From Pseudomonadales bacterium (GTDB lineage: Bacteria; Pseudomonadota; Gammaproteobacteria; Pseudomonadales; Azotimanducaceae), in contig JAJECH010000052.1 in NCBI GenBank assembly GCA_022822135.1, positions 1-64,000 on the forward strand: 64,000 nt of DNA, read 5' to 3'. How positions within the stretch are numbered: position 1 is the stretch's first letter; every line of letters starts with the position of its first letter. The notes below the pieces were generated by a model, which saw only the letters and a program-made list of their open reading frames with translations, was not told the DNA's origin and did no database searches. The position numbers and the translations under genes were made by a program. Positions 42,910-53,555 of the stretch are shown here, in pieces.

Positions 42910-44997
42910 TCACCTCCCGTCGACGAATGCTTCGTCCTTGAGTTCCTGAATCTCGTCACGCAGTGCGGCAGCTTCCTCAAACTCCAACTGCGCGGCATGT
43001 TCGAGCATTTCTTTTTCCAGCTTTTCGAGCATCCTGCCTAGCTCCGCTGCGGAAGTTACTTTGGTGCGAGGTCCTTTTTGATCGACACGTTCTTGACGCT
43101 TACGGCGCGCTTCGCCAGGCTTACTCGCATGCCCTGCTTCGAGGATGTCAGCCACATCTTTCTCAACAGACTTTGGTGTGATGCCATGTTCTTCGTTGAA
43201 ATGGACTTGCTTTGTTCGGCGTCGATTGGTTTCATCAATGGCGCGTCGCATCGAACCAGTTATTTCATCGCCGTAGAGGACGGCCGTACCGCGCACATTT
43301 CGTGCGGCTCGACCAATGGTTTGAATTAACGAGCGGTCACTGCGAAGGAATCCTTCTTTGTCTGCGTCGAGAACTGCCACCAATGACACCTCTGGCATGT
43401 CCAATCCTTCACGCAGTAGGTTGATGCCGACAAGGACGTCGAATTCACCCAATCTGAGATCCCTGATGATCTCCATTCGCTCCACGGTATTGATGTCGGA
43501 ATGTAAATAGCGGACCTTGATGCCGTTTTCATTCAAATAGTCAGTTAGATCCTCGGCCATCGCTTTCGTCAACGTCGTAACGAGTACACGTTCGTTATTC
43601 GTTACCGTTTCATGAATGGCTTCAAGCAAGTCATCGACCTGCGTGATCGCGGGTCTTACATCAACGCTCGGATCGACCAGCCCCGTTGGACGAACGACTT
43701 GCTCTACTGTTTGCGTCGAATGGATGGCTTCGTAATCACTCGGTGTTGCTGATACGAAGACCATCTGAGGTGCCAGATCCTCCCACTCTTCAAAACGGAG
43801 AGGTCGGTTGTCGAGTGCAGATGGAAGACGGAATCCATATTCCACCAAGGTCTCCTTGCGTGATCGATCACCCTTATACATCGCACCAATCTGAGGTACC
43901 GACACATGCGACTCATCAATGAACAACATCGCATCACTCGGCAAGTACTCGAACAATGTCGGCGGCGGTTCACCTTCCTTGCGACCGGAGAGATATCGGG
44001 AGTAATTTTCAATCCCGTTGCAATAGCCAAGTTCTCGAATCATTTCCAAATCGAAGCGAGTTCGCTGCTCAATCCGCTGCGCTTCGATTAAGAGTTCGTT
44101 CTCGCGGAAGTAATCTCGTCGTTGAAGCATCTCCTCTTCGATATCGCCCACTACGTTTTCGATCGTTTCCGCAGGTGTAACGTAATGTGTCTTCGGAAAT
44201 ACCGTGAACCTCGCGACGTTTTCACTTACATGACCCGAAAGCGGATCGAACACTTTGATGGATTCGATGACGTCATCAAACAACTCGATTCGAATGGCAT
44301 CACGTTCCGACTCGGCGGGGAATACATCAATGACGTCACCTAACACGCGATACGTACCGCGACTGAATACCGCTTGATTTCGAGAGTACTGAAGTTCGGC
44401 AAGCCGCTCGATAATGACGCGCTGATCAATGCGATCACCTCGATCTAGATGCAAGATCATCTCGTGGTACGACGTCGGGTCGCCCAATCCATAAATCGCG
44501 GAGACCGATGCGACGATCACAGTGTCTTTTCTCTGTAGGAGTGCTTTTGTCGCCGAAAGCCTCATTTGCTCAATATGAGCGTTGACCGTAGCTTCTTTCT
44601 CAATGTACGTATCCGAAACCGGAACGTATGCCTCGGGTTGATAGTAGTCGTAATACGAAACGAAATACTCAACTGCGTTCTTCGGGAAGAATTCCTTGAA
44701 CTCGCCATAGAGTTGTGCAGCAAGGGTTTTATTCGGAGCCATCACAATCGTTGGGCGTTGCAGGTGCTGAATGACATTTGCCATCGTAAACGTCTTGCCC
44801 GAACCAGTAACGCCGAGTAGCGTCTGATGGTTCATCCCTGCGTTGATGCCGTTGACTAACTCGTTGATCGCCTGCGGCTGGTCCCCCGCGGGCGCGAAGC
44901 TAGTCGTGAGTTCGAATGTGAACTCACTCCTGCTAGGGCGCGGCGTGCACTGCGCGCTAGATGATTCTTGTATCGTGTCTTCCCCAGTATCGGTCAC
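42910..44997 (-). CDS. uvrB: UvrABC system protein B (excinuclease subunit)
   Basis: A 695-residue DNA-damage-verifying helicase-like subunit. The Walker [18 protein letters not shown], beta-hairpin region [20 protein letters not shown], helicase motifs ([40 protein letters not shown]) and the C-terminal UVR coiled coil ([20 protein letters not shown]) are all present. The start chosen is GTG 44997. An ATG 16 codons upstream would add sequence that overlaps the ligase gene and is not conserved. At either start it overlaps the preceding acyl-CoA ligase gene (41 nt with GTG), so the two are likely co-transcribed. Confidence 0.95.
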   Translation of the reverse strand: MTDTGEDTIQESSSAQCTPRPSRSEFTFELTTSFAPAGDQPQAINELVNGINAGMNHQTLLGVTGSGKTFTMANVIQHLQRPTIVMAPNKTLAAQLYGEFKEFFPKNAVEYFVSYYDYYQPEAYVPVSDTYIEKEATVNAHIEQMRLSATKALLQRKDTVIVASVSAIYGLGDPTSYHEMILHLDRGDRIDQRVIIERLAELQYSRNQAVFSRGTYRVLGDVIDVFPAESERDAIRIELFDDVIESIKVFDPLSGHVSENVARFTVFPKTHYVTPAETIENVVGDIEEEMLQRRDYFRENELLIEAQRIEQRTRFDLEMIRELGYCNGIENYSRYLSGRKEGEPPPTLFEYLPSDAMLFIDESHVSVPQIGAMYKGDRSRKETLVEYGFRLPSALDNRPLRFEEWEDLAPQMVFVSATPSDYEAIHSTQTVEQVVRPTGLVDPSVDVRPAITQVDDLLEAIHETVTNNERVLVTTLTKAMAEDLTDYLNENGIKVRYLHSDINTVERMEIIRDLRLGEFDVLVGINLLREGLDMPEVSLVAVLDADKEGFLRSDRSLIQTIGRAARNVRGTAVLYGDEITGSMRRAIDETNRRRTKQVHFNEEHGITPKSVEKDVADILEAGHASKPGEARRKRQERVDQKGPRTKVTSAAELGRMLEKLEKEMLEHAAQLEFEEAAALRDEIQELKDEAFVDGR

Positions 44998-46507
44998 GTA
45001 ACAACCGTTTGTAGAGTTTTCCAGTCGGTAGGCGCGGCATCTCATCAATGAAATCGATGGACCGCGGAACCATGTAGTGAGCAAGTTTCTCGCGAGCAAA
45101 TTCGATGAGTTGATCCTTCAACTCGTCACTCTCACTAATGCCGTCTGCAACTTGAACCACAGCTTTGACTTCTTCACCGAAATCCTCATTTGGGACGCCA
45201 AACACAGCAATGTCCAATACGTCTGGGTGAAGTATGAGTGCGTTCTCGATTTCTTGCGGGTAGATGTTTACGCCACCAGACACAATCATGAAAGATTTTC
45301 GGTCGGTTAGGTAGAGATATCCATCTTCATCGAGATAACCCACATCGCCTAATGCGCTCCAATTGGGATGCGTTGGGTGACGTGCTTCTCGCGTTTTTTC
45401 TGGTGCATTGTGGTACGCGTACATCATGCGCTCCTGTTCAAAGTAGACGATACCGGCTTCGCGAGTAGGTAGTTCAATACCCTCCTCGTCACAAATATGG
45501 ATTTGCCCTGATGCAGCTTTTCCTACCGAACCCGGATGTTCGAGCCATTCAAGACTGCCGATTCGAGTCGATCCATTACCTTCCGTTCCTGCGTAATACT
45601 CCTCGATGATCGGACCCCACCATTCAATCATCCGGCGCTTGACATCGACCGGGCACGGGGCGGCGGCATGAATCGCGACTTCGTGCGAAGATAGGTCATG
45701 CTGCACGCGCTCTTCCTCAGTTAGTTTGAGCATGCGCACGAACATCGTCGGCACCCATTGACTATGTGTCACATCGAACGCTTCGATACATCGCAGCGCA
45801 TCGAGTGCATCAAACCGCGGCATCACAACGACGGTACCGCCTTGACGCTGAATATTGGTTGTAAAAGCAAATGGTGCGGAGTGATATAGTGGAGCCGGCG
45901 AAAGGTAAATCGTATCTTGATCAAACCCATATGGACCAGATGGTGACTTGTCAGGCTCTGGCAACTGAGTTAGTTGTAATTCTGGCAATGGTCGGATGAT
46001 GCCTTTCGGTCGGCCGGTCGTCCCGGAGCTATAGAGCATCGCACCACCAATCCACTGCTCTTCGAGCGGTGTCTCCGGCATAGCGTCGATCGCGGTTTCG
46101 TAGTTTTCCCACCCATTAACTTCGCCATCCACCATCAATCGATGCGTGCAATCAGGGATTAGCGGTGCCAACGATTCCGCAACTTCACTCATCTGTTTCG
46201 TCGTCACAACGGATCTTGATGAACTGTCTTCGACGATGTACGCCACCTCTTCTGCGGTGAGATATCGATTAATCGTCGTCACATAAAGACCAGAGCGAAG
46301 CGCGGCCCAAACAACCTCGAAAAATCTGAGATCGTTTTCCATAAACACGGCGATATGGTCTCCGCGTCTTAAACCGTTCTCATATAGAAAGTGTGAGTAT
46401 TGATTCGAACGTGCGTCAAGCTGAGCGTAAGTAATAGCTTCTTGCGTCGAAGTTAGTATCGCTGCGTTTTTATCAGGGCAACTAGCTGCCCAATAGCCAG
46501 GGTACAT
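44957..46507 (-). CDS. Acyl-CoA ligase (AMP-binding)
   Basis: A 516-residue ANL-superfamily enzyme that activates a carboxylic acid to its adenylate and then to acyl-CoA. Motifs: the P-loop [34 protein letters not shown] (A5), [20 protein letters not shown] (A7) and the C-domain [16 protein letters not shown] with [16 protein letters not shown] carrying the catalytic Lys. Fatty or aromatic acids are possible substrates. It overlaps uvrB downstream and is divergent from the CaiB-led operon at 46638, which may use the same acid. Confidence 0.93.
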   Translation of the reverse strand: MYPGYWAASCPDKNAAILTSTQEAITYAQLDARSNQYSHFLYENGLRRGDHIAVFMENDLRFFEVVWAALRSGLYVTTINRYLTAEEVAYIVEDSSSRSVVTTKQMSEVAESLAPLIPDCTHRLMVDGEVNGWENYETAIDAMPETPLEEQWIGGAMLYSSGTTGRPKGIIRPLPELQLTQLPEPDKSPSGPYGFDQDTIYLSPAPLYHSAPFAFTTNIQRQGGTVVVMPRFDALDALRCIEAFDVTHSQWVPTMFVRMLKLTEEERVQHDLSSHEVAIHAAAPCPVDVKRRMIEWWGPIIEEYYAGTEGNGSTRIGSLEWLEHPGSVGKAASGQIHICDEEGIELPTREAGIVYFEQERMMYAYHNAPEKTREARHPTHPNWSALGDVGYLDEDGYLYLTDRKSFMIVSGGVNIYPQEIENALILHPDVLDIAVFGVPNEDFGEEVKAVVQVADGISESDELKDQLIEFAREKLAHYMVPRSIDFIDEMPRLPTGKLYKRLLRDRYWGRHDTRII

Positions 46508-46637
46508 CCATATTCCCTAGTTGCCTTGAATGCGGATAGCATAAGCAGAGCCTTGCGACGAAAATTGCACACCTGAGTGGGACCGTATACGACACGTTGC
46601 ATGAGCTGCAACATAAACGATCGCTTTCTCAAGGCAT

Positions 46638-47876
46638 GTGAGGATTGGAGACCAAGTTATCGAGCATTTATTTGAAGATTTGCTAGTAATCGACGCCGCA
46701 ACTTTTCTTGCGGGTCCTGGAGCTGCAACCGTGTTGGGTGATTTCGGCGCGACCGTCATCAAGATTGAACCGCCTGAAGGCGATCGTTATCGCACGTTGA
46801 AAGGTTCGTATGAGATAGATTACAACTGGCTACTCACGTCGCGTAACAAGAAGAGCATCGCGATCGACCTGAAACGTAACGAAGGTGTTCAGCTCGTGCA
46901 CGAACTGGTTCGAAACGCGGATGTATTCGTAACCAATTTCATCGGCGACCACATCAAGCGCTATCAGTACGAGTACGAACGTCTCGCAGAAATTAATCCG
47001 CGCCTGATTTATGCACACGTGACTGGTTTCGGAACCAAGGGACCTGACGTCGAACGAAGATCATTCGACGCAACTGCGTGGTGGGCAAGCTCGGGACTCA
47101 TGGAATTTGTCCGCGATAAAGACGTAAAACCGGTAACTTCTGCACCTGGAATGGGTGACCACGCCACATCAATGTCTCTCTTCAGTGCAATCGCTTGCGC
47201 GCTTTACAAGCGTGAACGAACCGGGAGAGGATCGTACGTGTCCACGTCGCTCTTGGCGAACGGGATTTGGTCGAACGGCATGGCGTTGCAAGGTGTAATC
47301 GCTGGGATGGATATCGGCGCAAGGAAACAGGCCACCGGTCTGCGTAATCCGTTTAGTTCAGTTTACGAAACCCGGGACGGTGCTTTCGTGTTGTTCTCTA
47401 TCGTGAACGCTGCAAGAGAGTGGCCGTTAGTTGCTCGAGCCTTGGATCGCGAAGAGTGGCTCAAGGATTCTAGATTCGGCTCGCTTAGCAAGATTATTGA
47501 GCATCGTTACGAATTGATCGACATGACGCAAGCACGCATACGAGAACTGACGCTTCATGAGCTTCTACCGAAACTCGTTGAACACGAGATCACACACAGT
47601 CACGTTAAGCCGATGGCGGAAGTCGTTCACGACGAACAAGCTCTGGCGAATGAAATGGTGGTGAACGCAGAACCGGAGAGCGAAGACTACGAGCGTACGG
47701 TTATGTCACCGATCTCGATAGGCGGTGAGGTGAAAGTTGATCCACGAAGAGCGCCTGATGTCGGTGCCGACAGTGCTGAAGTGCTGTCACAGCATCTAAA
47801 ACTGACGCCACAGCAGATCGACGCGCTGATTGCAAACGGTGTCGTCTACTCCGAACAAAAGCCACTAACTAGGTAA
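46638..47876 (+). CDS. CaiB/BaiF family (class III) CoA-transferase
   Basis: A 412-residue class III CoA-transferase. The N-terminus has LVIDAATFLAGPGAATVLGD then FGATVIKIEPPEGDRYRTL. The catalytic Asp is in SAPGMGDHATSMSLFSA. FVTNFIGDHIKRYQY and AHVTGFGTKGPDVERR match the family. The frame starts with GTG 46638. It heads a tight plus-strand operon: 13 nt to the luciferase-like gene, then PhyH, then FAD monooxygenase. Likely first moves CoA onto the operon's substrate; the acid is unknown. Confidence 0.88.
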   Translation: MRIGDQVIEHLFEDLLVIDAATFLAGPGAATVLGDFGATVIKIEPPEGDRYRTLKGSYEIDYNWLLTSRNKKSIAIDLKRNEGVQLVHELVRNADVFVTNFIGDHIKRYQYEYERLAEINPRLIYAHVTGFGTKGPDVERRSFDATAWWASSGLMEFVRDKDVKPVTSAPGMGDHATSMSLFSAIACALYKRERTGRGSYVSTSLLANGIWSNGMALQGVIAGMDIGARKQATGLRNPFSSVYETRDGAFVLFSIVNAAREWPLVARALDREEWLKDSRFGSLSKIIEHRYELIDMTQARIRELTLHELLPKLVEHEITHSHVKPMAEVVHDEQALANEMVVNAEPESEDYERTVMSPISIGGEVKVDPRRAPDVGADSAEVLSQHLKLTPQQIDALIANGVVYSEQKPLTR

Positions 47877-47889
47877 GTCTCTATCGATC

Positions 47890-48867
47890 ATGCAATTCGG
47901 CGTACTACAGTTCTTTTCTTGGCCAAATCGACGAGGGGATTTATCCACCGTTTACGAGCGAGCACTTGATCGTGTCAAAGTCATGGATCAAACCGGATTC
48001 GACGCAGTCTGGCTCGCAGAACATCACTTCTCTACCTATAGCGTGTGTCCGTCTGTTCACGTCATGGCAGCGCACGTCGCGGGAATTACGAAGAACCTAC
48101 GAATCGGTACCGCCGTTAGCTTGGCGGCCTTCTACCACCCACTCCGTTTGGCTGAGGAAGTTGCTCTTCTTGACCACCTCACGCAAGGTCGAATCAATTG
48201 GGGGGCGGGGCGCGGATTCGATCGGAAAGAAATGGAAATTTTCGGCGTAGATATTGAAGAATCAGCGGAGAAATTTCATGAGCATGTTGAGATCGTACTT
48301 CAAGCGTGGCAAAGCGATAAGTTCAGTTTCGAAGGACGATTCAACCAGTTTCACGATGTCGAGGTACTTCCTAAACCACTCCAAGATCCTATGCCGTTTT
48401 GGATTGCCACCTCGTCCCGAGACGCGATTAAGTGGGCTGGCGAGAAAGGCCATGCCATCCTGATGGATCCACATGCATCTTGTGAAGAACTTGGAAGTAA
48501 GTACCAGCTGTACCTCGACACGTTGGCAGCTCATAGGCATAGTTCGAACAGAATCACACCTATGGCACGCCTATTGGCTATCGCAGATCACGAGGAACAA
48601 GCAGAGCAAATCGCTCGCAATGGTTCTCAATGGATGTTTGGCAGCTACTTCAATCAAGGCGGATCAAACTCAAACGAGTCACGTTCGCCCGAGCAACGTC
48701 TCAATGAATACGTCGCAAATACGGTGATCTGGGGTACACCTGAGCGCGTTGCCGACCGGCTGATCGAACTTGAGGAGACTATTTCGCTAGACTATCTGCT
48801 CGCCGCGCCGATGAGTCATGCAACGTTCGTGAAATTTGTTGACGAAGTCATGCCGCGAGTGGCGTAA
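47890..48867 (+). CDS. LLM-class flavin-dependent monooxygenase
   Basis: A 325-residue luciferase-superfamily protein. It starts MQFGVLQFFSWPNRRGD and contains FDAVWLAEHHFSTYSVCPSV, LRIGTAVSLAAFYHPLRLAE, LTQGRINWGAGRGFDRKEME and a C-terminal TPERVADRLIELEE. Of the four LLM proteins in the window this one most resembles the alkane/limonene monooxygenase-like branch with the EHH motif. Second gene of the four-gene operon at 46638-50890, so probably oxidises a CoA-linked or free intermediate. Reductase partner unknown. Confidence 0.87.
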   Translation: MQFGVLQFFSWPNRRGDLSTVYERALDRVKVMDQTGFDAVWLAEHHFSTYSVCPSVHVMAAHVAGITKNLRIGTAVSLAAFYHPLRLAEEVALLDHLTQGRINWGAGRGFDRKEMEIFGVDIEESAEKFHEHVEIVLQAWQSDKFSFEGRFNQFHDVEVLPKPLQDPMPFWIATSSRDAIKWAGEKGHAILMDPHASCEELGSKYQLYLDTLAAHRHSSNRITPMARLLAIADHEEQAEQIARNGSQWMFGSYFNQGGSNSNESRSPEQRLNEYVANTVIWGTPERVADRLIELEETISLDYLLAAPMSHATFVKFVDEVMPRVA

Positions 48868-48891
48868 CGAGAAGCTAGATTAGGGTTGTTC

Positions 48892-49713
48892 ATGTCTACG
48901 AGTCCAGAGAAACACATCGAAGAAATTAACGAGAAGGGCTATAGCGTCGCCGAAGGAATCATCGATCAAGACTTCTGCGATGAGATAAAAACTGAAATTA
49001 GCCGCTTGGAGCGAATCGGTCCGCCTTCTATCGCTCAAAACGAATTTACCGGATATAAGACGCTTCGTTACTTCGATCTTCTAAATCAAGGTAAAGTCTG
49101 GGAACGAGTTGCAGTCTATCCAAAAGTTACAGATGTCATACGTGGCATATTGGGCAACGACTTTCTGCTATCGACGATGGGAACTGCCGTGATCGATCCA
49201 GATGAGACAACTCAGCGAATCCACTGTGATGACGGTCTCTATGGAATAAAACGACCGCATAAACACCTTGTCTGTAACACGATGTGGGCGCTATCTGATT
49301 TCACGAAGGAGAACGGTGCAACAAGGTTAGTGCCTTACAGTCATAAACTCGCACACTATCCAGATGACCAACTCGGCCGTGATGCTGCGCGGAAGATCGA
49401 TCCGACGGGTGCGGATCAGAACTACGAGTGCATCCAGGCGGAAATGCCTGCCGGTAGCGTTTGCTTTGTCGTCGGTACGTGCTATCACGGCGGTGGCGCA
49501 AATATGAGCGACGAACGACGATGGGCTTTAACGATTAACTATTGCGCAGGTTCACAACGTCAACAAGAGAACCTGATGTTAGCCCACACGCGTTCCAAAT
49601 TAGCATCGTTCTCACCTGAGTTACAGGCAATCGTCGGCTTAAAGACCAGCAATTTCGGCGTCGGTCATATCAACGCTGGCGATCCAAAAGCAATACTGAA
49701 CCAATGTGAGTGA
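48892..49713 (+). CDS. Phytanoyl-CoA dioxygenase (PhyH) family protein
   Basis: A 273-residue Fe(II)/2-oxoglutarate oxygenase. The metal pair His-x-Asp is in TQRIHCDDGLYG and the distal His in VGTCYHGGGANMS. The probable 2-oxoglutarate Arg follows in DERRWALTINY. ATG 48892 is preferred over an in-frame TTG six nt earlier. Third gene of the CaiB-led operon. Its last codons overlap the start of the FAD monooxygenase gene by 8 nt, showing coupling. Confidence 0.9.
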   Translation: MSTSPEKHIEEINEKGYSVAEGIIDQDFCDEIKTEISRLERIGPPSIAQNEFTGYKTLRYFDLLNQGKVWERVAVYPKVTDVIRGILGNDFLLSTMGTAVIDPDETTQRIHCDDGLYGIKRPHKHLVCNTMWALSDFTKENGATRLVPYSHKLAHYPDDQLGRDAARKIDPTGADQNYECIQAEMPAGSVCFVVGTCYHGGGANMSDERRWALTINYCAGSQRQQENLMLAHTRSKLASFSPELQAIVGLKTSNFGVGHINAGDPKAILNQCE

Positions 49714-50890
49714 CAACCCCAAAACTGTCGCCATCGTCGGCGGCGGTATCGGCGGTTTAACGAGTGCGCTTGCACTTGCGCATGTAGGGTTTCACTCGAT
49801 CGTCTTCGAACGATATCGAGACGGCAAAGACGTTGGTGCCGGAATTCAGTTATCTCCTAACGCAACCCGAGTGTTGTTTCAACTCGGTCTTGAGAAAGAA
49901 CTCGCCGCGATCGGTCGAACATCTGAGACGATGAATTGGATCGACGGTGAAACTGACAAGCAGCTCGTTCAATTTCCTATTCGCGAGTACGTCAATGAGA
50001 CATATGACACACCGTACCTACAAATCTATCGACCGGACCTGATTCGTGTTTTAGAGTCGAAGTGCGATAACGATTCACGAATCGAATTTCGTAAAGGTGT
50101 CTTCGTCGAGAAACTCAATCTGGGTTTCAATGAAGTCACCGTTCAGACTCCGTCAGGCGACGTATCTGCAACCCTTTGTATCGGCTCTGACGGCACCAAT
50201 TCCACCATTCGAACGTACGCCAACGACGTTTTTACAAACCGCATATTTGCTGGATATGCATACCGCGCAACCATTCCGCTGACTAATCTCAACGAACACT
50301 TCTCACGAGATTCGACCAACCTGTGGTTAAACGCCTCTTATCACGCGGTAACTTACATCGTCGGTGAAAACCCTGTTCTAAACTGTGTATTCGTCGTTGA
50401 ATCCGATGACCCGGGTACATCAACTGATATCCATCGGCAGAAATCCACTCTAAATGATCTTGTACAAGCTTTACCCGAACCCAGTCCGCTCTTGAGAGGT
50501 TTACTCGATCAAATACCAGAAGATGCGCTCTATCGGTGGCCCATCTATCAATTTCCACCCGTCACTGTTCGCGTTTCCTCAGAACATCCTCTTGCTCTTA
50601 TCGGCGATGCTTGGCACACCACTCTACCGTTTGCTGGTCAAGGCGCAGCGCTCGCAATCGAAGATGCTCTTGCACTGGCTACTTGCTTATCTAATGAAAA
50701 CTCAAACTCATTAAGCGAGAGTCTCACACGCTTCGAAGAACGGAGAATACCAAGGATACGGCAAGTTCAGGCGATATCAGCGCGAAACAGGATCGTTTAC
50801 CACCTTCAGAACCCAGTTCTCAAATTACTCCGCTCCTGGTTTGCACGACCTGCCTATTGGAGGACGACGAAGCAGCTCTTCGGTTATTAA
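49706..50890 (+). CDS. FAD-dependent monooxygenase (salicylate hydroxylase-like)
   Basis: A 394-residue single-component flavoprotein hydroxylase. The Rossmann fingerprint is IVGGGIGGLTSALALAHVGF. The DG-type motif is LCIGSDGTNSTIRTYA, and the second FAD motif is LALIGDAWHTTLPFAGQGAA. NADPH-dependent hydroxylation of an aromatic or other ring is the usual reaction. The frame opens at GTG 49706 and overlaps the PhyH gene by 8 nt. Last gene of the four-gene operon. Other group A flavoproteins such as kynurenine- or zeaxanthin-type enzymes cannot be excluded. Confidence 0.9.
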   Translation: MSDNPKTVAIVGGGIGGLTSALALAHVGFHSIVFERYRDGKDVGAGIQLSPNATRVLFQLGLEKELAAIGRTSETMNWIDGETDKQLVQFPIREYVNETYDTPYLQIYRPDLIRVLESKCDNDSRIEFRKGVFVEKLNLGFNEVTVQTPSGDVSATLCIGSDGTNSTIRTYANDVFTNRIFAGYAYRATIPLTNLNEHFSRDSTNLWLNASYHAVTYIVGENPVLNCVFVVESDDPGTSTDIHRQKSTLNDLVQALPEPSPLLRGLLDQIPEDALYRWPIYQFPPVTVRVSSEHPLALIGDAWHTTLPFAGQGAALAIEDALALATCLSNENSNSLSESLTRFEERRIPRIRQVQAISARNRIVYHLQNPVLKLLRSWFARPAYWRTTKQLFGY

Positions 50891-51039
50891 GGATTAGTCC
50901 TAACTAATTGAACTAATTGAATATTAGAGTGTTCTTTGATTGGATGATCGAATTCGGATTAGACGTGAAGAGTTCATTGATTTCATTGAGTTTAATCGTA
51001 GGATTTGCACTGTTTCGGGTTTCACATTAATCTCTTCCA

Positions 51040-51348
51040 ATGAATGTTCACGTAGATTTGTGCGTCGTTCCGATGGGCGTCGGTGTTTCTGTCTCACGCT
51101 ATATCGTTGCCTGTCAAGATATCCTTGATGACTTCGAAGTTACGCACACACTTCACGCCTACGGAACAAACATTGAAGGTGACTATGACACCGTGTTCAA
51201 AGCGATTAAGGCTTGCCATGAGAAAATCCATGCGATGGGAGCACCACGAATAACTACCTCAATAAAGCTGGGGACACGTGTTGACAGGAACCAAACGCTT
51301 GCCGACAAGGTCGAAAGCGTGGAAACGAAACGCAAGAACCTACTATGA
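51040..51348 (+). CDS. Thiamine-binding-like protein (DUF77/MTH1187 family)
   Basis: A 102-residue ferredoxin-like fold protein with MNVHVDLCVVPMGVGVSVSR and FEVTHTLHAYGTNIEGDYDT, matching the MTH1187/YkoF thiamine-binding family. These small proteins bind thiamine or related pyrimidines. No TPP riboswitch is recognisable in front of the gene. Codirectional with the HtrA gene 72 nt downstream. Confidence 0.82.
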   Translation: MNVHVDLCVVPMGVGVSVSRYIVACQDILDDFEVTHTLHAYGTNIEGDYDTVFKAIKACHEKIHAMGAPRITTSIKLGTRVDRNQTLADKVESVETKRKNLL

Positions 51349-51420
51349 ACTTAAACTTCTGAGAATCATCTAACACCGTGTCGAAAATCAACACGTCAAC
51401 GAAATTGAAAAACGAAGAGA

Positions 51421-52767
51421 ATGCTTAAAGGACTTTTGAAGCTGAGTCGAACGAACTATAGATTAATCCGTGCGATCGTCGTTGGTGTCTCTCTGCTGAC
51501 ATCAACGATTTCGTTTGCCCACATACCCGTATTCATGGAAGGTGAACGTCCGTCCCTCGCTCCAATCTTGGAAGGGATGAAAGACGCAGTCGTCAACATC
51601 AGCGTGACCACTCGTCAAGGTTACAGCATCAGCTGGTTTGATGATTTAGGAGAGTTAAACCCGCGCCGGAGATACCGCGAAGTTCAAAACGCGGGATCAG
51701 GCGTGATCATTGACGCAAATCGCGGGTTGGTTGTCACCAATCACCATGTCATCGCTCAAGCGCAACGTGTCGTGATAACGCTCCAAGATCGTAGAACTTT
51801 CGACGCAGAGTTTCTTGGAAGCGACCCGACAACGGATATAGCAATATTGAGGATCGATGCGACCGATCTAACGGAACTTAGCTTAGGGGACTCTGACGAA
51901 CTACGAGTCGGAGACTTTGTTATCGCGATAGGTAATCCTTTTGGATTAGGTCAATCCGTTACGTCTGGAATCGTCAGTGCTCTGGGACGAAATGAGATCG
52001 GCATCGCTGGTGCAGAGGATTTCATTCAGACCGATGCGTCAATAAATCCCGGCAACTCTGGAGGCGCTTTGATTGATATCGAAGGAAACTTGATTGGTAT
52101 CAATACGGCAATCATTAGTCGTTCGGCTTCGAGTAGCGGAGTAGGTCTAGCGATTCCATCCAATATGGTGAAAACCATTAGCGAGCAACTCCTCGAATAT
52201 GGTGACATTAGTCGCGGTATGTTCGGTATTGCGTTTGACCCAGTAACGAATGAACTGAAGCAAGTGCTTGGGTTGCCGGATATCAGCGGTGTCGTTGTAA
52301 CAAAAGTGATCGCCGGTTCTGGTGCTGACGTAGCAGGGATGCGCATTGACGACGTTATCACGGAAGTCGATGGTAGGAAGATCGCAAATTCTCAAGATCT
52401 AATGACAAAAATTGCGTTGCTTCGCGTTGGCCAAGAGTTCGATCTCACGGTATTCCGCAACGGTGAGGAAATCGAAGTCCAAGGAACTGTTCAGGAATTC
52501 AAAATCGGAAACGAGTTGGTCCCGGGGGTGTATGTAGACGATATACCTGCGAGTCACCCCTACTACGGCCGAATTCGTGGCGTTGTAGTATCCACTGTAG
52601 ATAGTCGACGTAGCGAGGCACAACTATTGGTCGGCGACATCATTCTTGAGATCAACACCACGAGAATCAGCCGCCCAGCTGACATTCAGGCACTTGACAT
52701 GGAACGTAGACCATTGATCCTGCTTGTTCTACGCGGGACGCAACAATTCCGACTGATCCTTCGCTAG
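51421..52767 (+). CDS. HtrA/DegP-type serine protease with PDZ domains
   Basis: A 448-residue exported chaperone-protease. A signal peptide (AIVVGVSLLTSTISFA) is followed by the trypsin-like domain with catalytic His109 (VTNHHVIAQ), Asp139 (TTDIAILRI) and Ser213 (NPGNSGGALID). Two PDZ domains follow (VTKVIAGSGADVAGMRIDDV and VSTVDSRRSEAQLLVGDII). It degrades or refolds misfolded envelope proteins. The linker region (SISWFDDLGELNPRRRY) is shorter than the LA loop of E. coli DegP and closer to DegQ/DegS length. No mucD- or algU-type neighbours are seen. Confidence 0.92.
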   Translation: MLKGLLKLSRTNYRLIRAIVVGVSLLTSTISFAHIPVFMEGERPSLAPILEGMKDAVVNISVTTRQGYSISWFDDLGELNPRRRYREVQNAGSGVIIDANRGLVVTNHHVIAQAQRVVITLQDRRTFDAEFLGSDPTTDIAILRIDATDLTELSLGDSDELRVGDFVIAIGNPFGLGQSVTSGIVSALGRNEIGIAGAEDFIQTDASINPGNSGGALIDIEGNLIGINTAIISRSASSSGVGLAIPSNMVKTISEQLLEYGDISRGMFGIAFDPVTNELKQVLGLPDISGVVVTKVIAGSGADVAGMRIDDVITEVDGRKIANSQDLMTKIALLRVGQEFDLTVFRNGEEIEVQGTVQEFKIGNELVPGVYVDDIPASHPYYGRIRGVVVSTVDSRRSEAQLLVGDIILEINTTRISRPADIQALDMERRPLILLVLRGTQQFRLILR

Positions 52768-52788
52768 TAATTGTTAGTTCGCATTCCT

Positions 52789-53490
52789 ATGACCTCAGAA
52801 ATCCAATCACAACGGCATGAGCTAAAAAGACAGATCGCACTCGGGTACCAGCTCTTTGCTGAACTTGGATGGGGCGATCTAGGCGACGGACACATTAGCG
52901 GACGCGACCCCGCCGATCCGAATACGCTGTGGTTACTTGATGCCAACACACCATTCAAACATGCCAGCGAATCAAAACTCGTTCGTCTGAATTCAGATGG
53001 CGAGGTTGTCGAAGGAGAAGGTGCAACGAATTGGCCAGCGTTCTACATTCACTACCCGATTCTCGTTCGAAGGTCGGACATCAATAGTGTCGCGCACACT
53101 CACACACCCTTTGGAACACCGTTTGCGGCTGAGGCTCGCAAATTCGACGCCATCACCCAAGAGTCCTGCATATTTATTGATGATCACGAAGTTTTCGATG
53201 ACGAGGAAGTCCAGGTTCAAGATACGGATTGCGGCTTTCGTATTGCTGATTCGCTTGACCGCAATCGCGGTTTAATCCTGCGCAACCATGGTTTACTATC
53301 GGTTGGCAAGTCTCCGAAAGAATCTGTCGTTTGGTTCATCATGATGGAGCGTGTCGCCGAAGCCCATCTCAGAGCACGAAAACCGCAACCGATTTCACAC
53401 AACGCCGCCTTATACGCTAAGGCAGATCTCGCGACCGACGGGCAAGTTGAACACGCATTTACGAATTTGGTCGCGCATCATTTGAGCTAA
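52789..53490 (+). CDS. Class II aldolase/adducin family protein
   Basis: A 233-residue zinc-dependent enzyme of the class II aldolase fold. The N-terminal GYQLFAELGWGDLGDGHISG is the substrate-binding region. The zinc-binding His pair is in VAHTHTPFGTPFAA, with a further His in LILRNHGLLSVG. Such proteins are sugar-phosphate aldolases, epimerases or decarboxylases. ATG 52789 is chosen; a TTG six codons earlier is weaker. Lies 21 nt after the HtrA gene, followed by an SGNH hydrolase gene. The substrate is not determinable. Confidence 0.88.
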   Translation: MTSEIQSQRHELKRQIALGYQLFAELGWGDLGDGHISGRDPADPNTLWLLDANTPFKHASESKLVRLNSDGEVVEGEGATNWPAFYIHYPILVRRSDINSVAHTHTPFGTPFAAEARKFDAITQESCIFIDDHEVFDDEEVQVQDTDCGFRIADSLDRNRGLILRNHGLLSVGKSPKESVVWFIMMERVAEAHLRARKPQPISHNAALYAKADLATDGQVEHAFTNLVAHHLS

Positions 53491-53555
53491 TCCGCCGAAT
53501 TACCCCATCCCAGTCGGTCGGTTAAATACTCGATAACTTGAGTGAATGGCCGCCA

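Noticed and set aside
50940-51128. A 62-codon frame ahead of the thiamine-binding-like gene
   Set aside because: It overlaps the well supported gene at 51040 in another frame and has no recognisable sequence.
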